Below, in pieces: positions 56,309-64,000 of a stretch of 64,000 nucleotides of DNA. Source of the DNA: Marchantia polymorpha subsp. ruderalis (Eukaryota; Streptophyta; Marchantiopsida; Marchantiales; Marchantiaceae); assembly GCA_037833965.1 (NCBI GenBank), contig AP031352.1, forward strand, positions 7,234,501 through 7,298,500. The letters run 5' to 3'. How positions within the stretch are numbered: position 1 is the first letter of the stretch; each line of letters starts with the position of its first letter. The notes below the pieces were generated by a model. That model was given only the letters and a program-made list of their open reading frames with translations. It searched no databases and was not told the DNA's origin. The translations under genes were made by a program, and so were the position numbers.

Positions 56309-58864
56309 ATGTCGAAGGTTCCCCAGCTGCGAGTGTCTCCCCTCAGGGTGCTGCAGATCGGTCTACGCGCATTTCAAGATGTGCTGCTCGGGCTGAAGCT
56401 CGATTTCCTCCTGTGGGGGTGGAACTGGACATGTCCGGAGATGATGCGTGAGTATCTGCAGGAGAGACACAAGCCCTCACGCGGATTCCGTCCACATCCA
56501 GAAAGGTGGGACATTTGTGACTGGGCGCAGGTGTTGGGCAGGTGTGCCGGCGAGGAAGGGTATCTCCTCTTCGAGGCCGATAGCGTGAAGGTGTCCCAGG
56601 AGGAAGAAATCTCCTACAATGAGCTCTTCAAAGTTGCCAGGCATCCCAAGAACGGTTTCCGGACACGGGATTACAAAGATCGATTGCGGAGAAATGTCGC
56701 GACTGCATTGCTGCAGATATTGCAGCCGACCAAGACCGCTTACATGCATGGTTGGCAGGTAGGATTTGTGGAGCTAGTGTTGTCAGGAGCTCCAGTGCAT
56801 TGGGCACGGCTCCTGTGGAAGGTGACGCGCCAACATGCGCAAGAAGAGAGAGGAGGAACCCTCAATCATCTTTCGCCTTACCTGATTGTGTTTTATCGGG
56901 CGATGGGATGTTTGACAAATTCAGAGCGGACACGGTTTCCGCTGCTGACACGGAGCTATCCAGGTAGATACTCACGGGAGGCCGAAGTAGACACGGATCC
57001 GGACGAGGAACCTGCCAGTCCGCCTCCGGCTCCGGCCCCAGCAAGAGCAGCAGAAGAACGTCGAAGTGAGCGCATTCCGCGAAAGCGGAAGTGAGATGAG
57101 AGACCTGAGGACAGGCAGCCGGAAGTGCCAGCTGCGCCGACTCGTGGTCGGCCCACCCACGAGCCTCACAGTCGACCAAAACAGAGGGCACGCAAAATGC
57201 CAACTAGTACTGAGGAGACCAGGCGTACTCCGGTCCGGCGGAATCCCACGCAGGATGAGATAATCGCGCAGATTCTAGGGAAGTCGACAAATACCTCTGC
57301 GCAGAAGGCACCAATGCCTTCGGAAGGAGATGGACGGACTGACAGTCGGCCGACTACGAGTCGGGCGACTGAAGGTCGACAAGCGGAAGGAAGGTCAACC
57401 GAGCGGCGCGTTGAACCGGACAGCAGGCCAGAAGCAGAAGAGAGTTTGGCTGACGAGCCAACAACCCTCAGAGGGTCGTCTTCGGCGGAAGGCACTTCTG
57501 GGAAAACGCCACCAGCACGCAGGCCAAGTGGAGTGAAGACGCGCAGGGTGTATCCGACTCCCAGTCGGACAACTGCTAGTCGGCCGACTGCGAGTCGGTC
57601 AACAGAGAGTCGGCCGGTTTCGCCGACTGCGAGACGGACAGGGCCGGCGACCAGTGTGCGGACGCCTTCGGCGGACGCACCTTCAGCGAAGACACCTTCC
57701 GCGCAGATTGCGCAGGAAGGGCAGGCAGCAGAAACGGGCGGTGCAAGGGTGACAGAAGTCACTGCGGCGTCGACCCCTTCAGAAACCGAAGATCGAGCCG
57801 GAACAGGGGCTCAAGCAGTGGGATCCCCCACTGCCCTGGATATTTTAGCAGGCAGTGGAGCGGCAGTCGCAGCGGAAGCTGCTGCGCGCCACAGTTCCAG
57901 GGAGTCGCCAAGGGATTCGGTGGCGACTGAAATCCTCGAAACGGAGGATGAGACGAGCTCGGAAGAGCAGGAAGCGGATTCTGTGCAGAAAACGCCAACA
58001 GGGGTGTTGTGCGAGCAGATAGTCCCACTCCTGCGATATCTGGATCGCAAGACATCCAAGTACTCGGGTACTGGAAAACCGCAGTCTTATGTGGAGACTA
58101 TCAAGCGAAGGACGAGGAGCAAGGTGGCCACTTGGGCCTCTAGGTGCCAAGTATATCTGGATAGAAACACCGCCCTCCGACAACACCTGGCGGTCACATA
58201 GAAGCTATACCAAGCCTTGCAGCAGCAGAGGGAGGATGCGGCGACGAAAAGCCAGGCGGAGGCCGAGCTAATGCGGATAAAGATCGAGTCGGAATTGCAG
58301 GAAGAGCGGAGACAAAACCGCATCCTAGCAGCAGAGCTTGCGCGCCAGACACGCGCCTTAGAAGAAAGTCAAAGAGCCCGCAAGGAGGATGAGGAGTTGT
58401 TGCGCAACTTGCAATCCGAGTGCTCGGATTTGAGGGCGCAGCGTGCGGAAGCGGAAATGCAGCTAGCAGAGGTGGAAGGCAGCTGCCGGGCGCGAGAAGA
58501 GTTGGCGACGCGGGTGACTCACTGTCTAAAAGGATACGCCCATTGGGAGGTGGCAGCTCAAGAGAGGATCACACTCAGGGAGTTCGAGCTTCGGGCGGCG
58601 GCATTGACGGAGGGTGACAGTTGGAGTCGGCGGCGAGTAGCGAGGAAATTAGAAACCTTCTTGTCGGGTGCACGCGACACTATGGCGCACTTAGAGTCGG
58701 AAGTCACTACAGCCCTCCGACGGCTGGGGTTGCGCAGCCGGTCGGAAGACTGGCAAGGTAGAGACAGCGAGCGGAGCAGTCCGGCGCGCAGGAGGCGCAG
58801 CACCGGATCCGCCGAGTGCAGTAGTATAGTTTGGTTTCGCGCAGATGTTGCGAGGAGTAGATAG
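56309..58864 (+). pseudogene. Liverwort-type repetitive element ORF: gag-like plus coiled coil, two stops
   Basis: One frame runs 851 codons from ATG 56309, interrupted only by TGA at 57092-57094 and TAG at 58199-58201. Part 1 (about 260 codons) is a compact, Trp-rich domain (FQDVLLGLKLDFLLWGWNW, then SGAPVHWARLLWKVTR, LSPYLIVFYRAMG) that resembles plant transposon-protein/gag-like domains in general layout. Part 2 is a Ser/Thr/Arg/Pro-rich low-complexity linker (SRPTASRSTESRP). Part 3 from about 58210 is a long coiled coil (ESELQEERRQNRILAAELAR onward). No reverse transcriptase, integrase or zinc knuckle is present. From memory I associate this protein family with Marchantia, but I cannot verify that. 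The stops fit CGA to TGA (RKRK.DERPEDR) and CAG to TAG (AVT.KLYQALQQQ). Confidence 0.6.
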
Positions 58865-59825
58865 CATAGCGTAGTGTTAGTTAGGACCTTTGAGGGTATA
58901 AAGTAGTTCAAGGCGTTTTGCCTTGGGACTCTTCCAGTTTCGGAAGTGCAGATCAGGAACTCACTTTCTTGGCGTGTTTGTGCATTTTGGTCCTGGCACC
59001 ACGTAGAGAAGCTGCAGCATAGCGAAGTTACCGTATGTTGTAGTTGAAGGCCTTCGGCTGAATGTTCAGAGCTAGTACCCGGTTAGAGACTTGAGTAGTG
59101 CGGATCTGCACCTGCGGGTGATTTCTGATGCTCAGAGCCGGCTGCGAGTTAGAGACTTGAACAGTTCCCCCTTACTCCTTCGAGTGACATGTCCTGATTG
59201 TACTCCTACGGGAAGTTTCCCCTTAATGCCAAAGTGAAGTTTTATTACTTCGTGTAAGCCTTGGTTTGCAATTCAGGTTGTGTGTGTGTTACTGGATCGT
59301 GTCTCAGTTAAGTTCTCAGTCGGGTCTGCACTCCCTGCGTTTGGTGTGAGAGTCGAGGGTGACGTCCACGGCGTATGAAGAGGCTTCGTTCCGAAGTGGG
59401 AAGTCCAGTCCGGGTACCCTATGCTAGTTCCTGGCGGAAGGGCAGTAAAAGCCGGAGTGGGAGTCACTACTTGCAGAACCTCTGAGTGAACTTTTGAGAC
59501 ACTTTCCTCCTGAAATCCGAAGCGGAGATCCTGACCGACCTCCGAGTTGTGCTTTTGCCAGTTTCAGGTGTGTGTGTGTGTGTGTGTGTGTGTTGAGTGA
59601 CCACGCTGTACCGTGCATCCTCCGAGTCGAGATCCTCCTCCGAGTCGAGCCTCCGAGTCGAGCACTGCAGTATTTCTGGGAGTGACAATCGCCTAGAATT
59701 CAAACTCTACAAAAGTCTGTTAAACGTGACACTTTTACTCTGTGTGTTGCCTCTGTCCCTGTGGGTTCGATCTTTTTACCACCATACTGCAGTTTTAGCC
59801 TTTGGTGGGTTATTACAATAAACCA
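58865..59825 (+). mobile_element. 3' region of the repetitive element with TG microsatellite
   Basis: Moderate-GC sequence continues from the ORF to about 59825, where it drops abruptly to AT-rich DNA. It includes a TATA-like 'ggtataaag' near 58900, an imperfect 'cctccgagtcgag' repeat (three copies, 59615-59665) and a TG run at 59569-59593. It could be an LTR or untranslated region; no matching second copy is in the window. Confidence 0.4.
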
Positions 59826-61150
59826 TCATCACTAGTAACAATAATGACTTTATATTAAATTTAAATCATCTGAAAAGTTTCTTGAAAGATTGCTCTCAAT
59901 GTTTAGAAACAACAAATAATTAAAAAAAAAATATCAATTTCACTTTTAATGTTTGTATCATTTGAGTTCTAAAACATCATAATTTTTCTTTGGAAATGAA
60001 TTTCGAATAAAATATTAATTACCATTTACTTTACATCCAGAAATATTTTTTTAAAAAAGAATTAATTTTTCATATAAAATTTTGATTGGAAACTAATTTT
60101 TGATGTCCATAGATATTATCCTAATCCAACACTAAATATAGGATTCAAATATAAAATAAAACTTAAAACATGGGTAGATTTCTTTTCAAGCATTGTTCAA
60201 ATTTTTCAATTTTCTTTGAAACATTTTAATCAATTATAGATCAAAATACTTAAGCACAAAACGTTTAGTGAACAAAATGTATATGATGAAATTTAAGCTA
60301 TTATACAAAATTTGAATATATAAATGATATAATAATTGCAAGCATATTTATTGATGTGTTTTTACAAAAAAAAACCTTCACACTAGGCAACTTCAAATTT
60401 CTGAGTCAATAATTTGAATTTGAAAGAATCTTTTGTCTTTTAAAAAACACTATCTGCAATGCAATCAGAAATATACTATTCGGATTTATACTGAAACATG
60501 CTCTCATTCTCACTAACATCCCTAAATCCAAAATCTTCAAGTATAAAACAAGTCAAAAATAGAAATTCTCTTTTATTTATTTGAAAATTTATATTTTACT
60601 TTTTTATTTAAATTAATAAAAAATTATTTTCATAATAATAATATAATTTAAATGCACGAAAATATTGAAATGTATGATTAACTATCTAAAAAAGCAATAT
60701 TTGGCAACATATCATTCATTCACAAAACCATCATATATAGCTTATTCATATTTGCATTGTTTTACAATTACAAAATTGGATCCATTGCAGGAGGGATACG
60801 TTGAGATCGTGAAGGCCATGCTTAAAGTGACCAGGCTGTCATCTTAGCAGCACGAATTCATCATGCGATCTCTGTATTCACGGTCATTCATTTTGGCTTT
60901 GCAAACTCACCAAAAAAAAAAGACTTCCAAACTGTGCATGCATTCACATACTTGACACAGCTGGGGTAGAAGAACAATCGTACCAGCAGTTGATAACCTC
61001 GAGTACTGGTATCCTCTGTACACGGTTCTTCGATACCATAGTTAGTAAAATCCCAAAAAGCTTGTCAGTTTTTCCTGATATTACAAGTTATTTACAATTA
61101 TCTACACAACTGCTCTGGGTCAAAAGTAAGAAAAAACGTAACGTGCTTAT
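59826..61150. other. AT-rich, no gene
   Basis: Very AT-rich with no supported feature. Confidence 0.6.
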
Positions 61151-61151
61151 T

Positions 61152-61547
61152 ACAGCTGACTACGCATGTGCCACTCAGCTGTCAGAATACGTCCACTTGC
61201 TCGAACTGATGAACATTCCAGAACAAATGAATTAATAAAGAAGAAAGTTGTAATGGAAGTTGTCATCGTGACGTCATAGAGTATATCATCACAATGACGC
61301 ATTCACCCACGTTTCCTCTCCGCTTGCACAACAAAGTCAAGATCTACTCTGACCTTCTAACACCATGTTTCAATCACAGAGTATGAAAGAACACGATTTT
61401 TGTGTCCAAATGTTGTCATTGCCTTGATCGCTCACACAATTCAATGAGAAGATCTGATTGAAGAGGATGCATGCTTTTACCCCGCGCTGGCCATTCTAGT
61501 GTCTGTCTTCCCGTTGGTCTTGATGCAGCTAGATTCGCAGTCTCTTA
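61152..61547 (+). repeat. Upstream region of the LRR gene, duplicated at 53850
   Basis: Direct-repeat partner of 53850-54229. It lies about 590 bp ahead of the LRR start codon and may contain its distal promoter. Confidence 0.8.
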
Positions 61548-62135
61548 GTACAACTGTACATTCAGTTTTTCCACAACCCAGAGTTCGTCACATCTGAGAA
61601 ATCTGCAATATCATGCATTCTATGACATTTTGCTTTCACATCGCGCCATCTTTGCTGAGAACTTGATTTCAGGTACTTTTGCAGAGCTATAATCTTGTCC
61701 ACTCACTTCGATCACTAGTGCACATCGAACCCTGATAGACGTGAAGTCTTTTTTGCCACAGGGTCTACAATTTAGCTTGGTACTAGAATCCTGGTCCTCT
61801 GTGTCAATTTTGATTCCCATCGCTTGTCCCGAGCTCCAGCATCCTCCTGCTTCCGCTTTGCACAATCTCCCTGAGTTCGTGTTGATTGCTCATGATCCGC
61901 GTATCGGCAGATCTCGGAGTGATATTTCTGTTGCTACTTGTGCGCAGTGCAAAATAATTCATGCCCAGCGAATTGTGACACTACGAAGGGAAGATCAGTT
62001 TTCTTCGGGAGAGCCGGGCTTTCGGATTGAAGAGAGGGCCTCCTCTCCGCGTTGAAGGAGATAGCAGGAGAGAAAGGAAGGGGCAGGTGCGTCCATCGTC
62101 AGTCACGCTGCTGAACTTGCGACACGACTTGTGGA

Positions 62136-63702
62136 ATGGACTCCGCACACGAGGAACCGGAGCTTCCCTCCGCCATCCAGGACCTTGTCCAGCGTCTGGA
62201 AGGACAAGGCGAGCCTTTAACGCAGCTACCCGATTTAAGCGGGCCAGAATTTCGGGAGTTCTTTCCGAAGCGTGCATCACTTTCGACAATCACAGGGTGG
62301 CGAAGCCAAGTGCGCCTTCGAGTGCTGGAGGCAATCGGCAACTGCAACACCTTTGAGATTCTGGACGTGGAAGATATTATTTGGGGAGATATATCGAGGT
62401 TGACGGCAAGCGAGTGGTAGCAAGTTTTCAGAGGTTTCAGTTCTAGCACCGATCTACAGTCGATAAGAGTTGGAGTAGCCACTACGAAGTTGGAATGGAG
62501 ATCAGATGCGGAAGTGGAGAACTGGTGTTTACAGCTGGGGAGAATTCTGAATTCCTCTAGCGTAACAAAATTAGAACTGTGGAATTGCGGATTGAGTGCT
62601 AGATGCTGGTTGAATCTCGCCTCAGGACTTCGAGGATATTCCGAGTCTAAAATCCAGTCTTTATATTTAAGATACGCGTGGGAGGACGCGAGTGCGGTGA
62701 AGCATGTGGCTGAAATGATCAAGAGTACTCCTCTATTAGAAACGTTGAGTTTAATCTTCTCTGAGAAGGACATGGAGGACGGGACCGTCGGAATCCTGTC
62801 CCAGGCGTTGATCCAGAGCTCGTCGTTGAAGGTATTGAATTTAGCACGCTCGGGGAAGTGGGCAGGGCCCTTGTTGCTGAAAGCATTGGCCGGAGACGAT
62901 CGCAACCGATCCATTGAACGTCTTCGGCTAGAGGTCATTGATGGACTCGGAGACTGTTTAAGGGAAATTCTTATTTCCAACCCATCATTGAAGAAAGTGG
63001 AGTTGGCCCGCTCCCATATGAGTCCTGAGGAATGGCACCAGCTCGGGGAAGTCATACGTGACAATGCTATAGCGACAACTATACTTGCAAGGTTTTGGTT
63101 CGAACATGCGGAATGGAAGCCAATAGAAGCTCTTGCGTGTTCTGCTAGCTCCGATGTCAATGACCCCACACTGGAGCTTGACCTCTTCACTCGCGTGGAA
63201 GATGAAGTGATGTTATCATTACACCTATTAGGTAGTGTACTGCGCGGGGAAATCAAATCTTTAAAATCTCTGATTATATGGAAGGGATCTAAAAAAAGTA
63301 TCATTTTCAGTATCCTCCCCATGAATGGGAAAACTGGAGAAACTTCAGTCCAGAAGAGACTGGAATTATTTGTTCGAAGCCAAGTTCTTTCAAAGGGAGA
63401 ATGGGAGGAGCTGCTTCGGTGCATGCGAGGGAACCACCTCACTCACTTGGATTTGTCTGACTCCGAACTCGACGAGGAGGCGTTCAGGGACGTGATGGGA
63501 GTCCTGCAGGTGAACTTGGCTCTCCAGGAAATCGACGTCTCACGAACATCGTGGGCACGGGACGGAAAGGCGGCGCAGATTCAAGAGGCCCTGCAGCAGA
63601 ACAAGGAGCGGGCAGGCTACATGTCTGTGTTCCGAGAAGCCAACTTAACATTCGGAGATGCAAAAGCTGGCCGACTCTTCTTATGCGGCTCTCCTCGAGC
63701 AG
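62136..63702 (+). pseudogene. LRR / P-loop protein (ROCO-like), first exon, one in-frame stop
   Basis: ATG 62136 starts a frame that is open to 63702 except for TAG at 62418-62420 (codon 95, context SEW.QVFRGF). After an N-terminal region come leucine-rich repeats of the ribonuclease-inhibitor type (VTKLELWNCGLSARCW, LETLSLIF, LKVLNLARSG, LKKVELARS, LTHLDLSDSELDEEAF, LQEIDVSRTSW). The exon ends GRLFLCGSPRAG at a GTAAGA donor in phase 1. GxPxAGK is the start of a P-loop, so the next exon should begin with Lys-Thr/Ser and an NTPase domain. LRR followed by a P-loop GTPase is the order seen in ROCO-family proteins, which are abundant in bryophytes. The domain beyond is outside the window. The single TAG (a plausible CAG change) could be a pseudogene mutation, an allele, or a sequencing error. 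A downstream ATG (62490) could give a shorter protein lacking 118 residues. Confidence 0.65.
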
Positions 63703-64000
63703 GTAAGATGCGCTGTAAATTCTCAGTTTTTTCCTGAATGTACGCCAACAAGCGATCTTTGGTTTAACTTTTCTAAAACTAAGATTGACACTACAAATGC
63801 TATTTTGATTCATATATAATGATGCGTGTATACAAATAGTAACGGAAAGAAAAAAAATCAAATATGTAAATCATTGATTATGTAACTTAGATTATTTTGG
63901 TGATTTTTACTTTTTTCAATCAAATTTATCTTCACATATTGAATCAATATCATGTCATATTGTATTTCAAGAATATCAATTCAAAGCATTTGTGAAGATA
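63703..64000 (+). other. Start of intron of the LRR gene
   Basis: Begins GTAAGA and is strongly AT-rich, as expected for a plant intron; no acceptor with a P-loop continuation is seen before the window ends. Confidence 0.55.

Noticed and set aside
57166-58323. Long minus-strand frames opposite the repetitive-element ORF
   Set aside because: High GC gives few stops on the complement; the plus strand carries the coherent domain order and single-phase continuity.
59569-59593. TG dinucleotide run
   Set aside because: Ordinary microsatellite; noted only as part of the element's 3' region.
53850-61547. Direct repeats as LTRs of one retrotransposon
   Set aside because: The copies lack TG...CA ends, target duplications and primer-binding sites, and diverge too much; the right copy is instead the LRR-gene upstream region.
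62099-63442. 447-codon minus-strand frame
   Set aside because: It lies opposite the LRR exon; leucine-repeat spacing and the P-loop are only on the plus strand.
1-64000. CRISPR arrays, prophage or bacterial contamination
   Set aside because: No regular short direct repeats with unique spacers, no operons or Shine-Dalgarno layouts; spliced plant genes occur throughout.

Overview
The window looks like nuclear DNA of a non-vascular land plant. A liverwort of the Marchantia type is my best guess. This rests on spliced plant gene families (lipase, PR-1, F-box, S1-type secreted protein, LRR/P-loop protein of the ROCO kind) and on a gag-like/coiled-coil repetitive ORF at 56-59 kb whose wording I associate from memory with Marchantia. 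It is an inference, not a database result. No rRNA, tRNA, CRISPR or bacterial operon is visible.

The region is gene-poor and decayed. Only two reading frames of normal gene size look intact: an intronless F-box protein (18.6-20.1 kb, minus) and an S1-like secreted protein (50.3-50.9 kb, minus). A proline-rich extensin-like exon lies at 2.3-2.7 kb and a TATA-driven 57-codon secreted-peptide ORF at 6.6 kb. Most other recognisable genes are broken: a triacylglycerol-lipase gene with a long Pro-rich linker (39.7-42.8 kb) and at least six dispersed pieces of lipase copies (24.4, 28.8, 29.8, 30.5, 38.4 kb and a doubtful scrap at 49.2 kb); a PR-1 gene (25.6-26.4 kb); the last four exons of the RNA polymerase I second-largest subunit (45.2-46.7 kb, minus); an inverted truncated copy of the S1 gene (44.4 kb); a repetitive-element ORF with two stops (56.3-58.9 kb); and, at the right edge, the first exon of an LRR/P-loop protein with one in-frame stop (62.1-63.7 kb).

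Layout: 0-10 kb, proline-rich/acidic secreted-protein remnants with tandem and direct repeats. 10-17 kb, AT-rich DNA with a six-unit satellite (13.6-15.1 kb) and a clean hAT-type MITE (15.6-15.9 kb). 17-20.3 kb, GC-rich inverted repeat and F-box gene. 20-44 kb, lipase fragments interleaved with a dispersed repeat of about 1 kb (called R here), plus PR-1. 44-51 kb, a nested inverted duplication centred near 47.5 kb carrying S1 copies and the polymerase pseudogene. 51-61 kb, repeats and the liverwort-type element. 61-64 kb, the LRR gene start.

Two themes run through the window. First, fold-back inverted duplications occur at many scales (palindromes with 10-85 bp arms up to kilobase inverted repeats), including inside coding exons. 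Second, several premature stops fit C-to-T change at CAG or CGA codons, the CHG and CG contexts methylated in plants; one is directly supported by a paralogue that keeps CAG.
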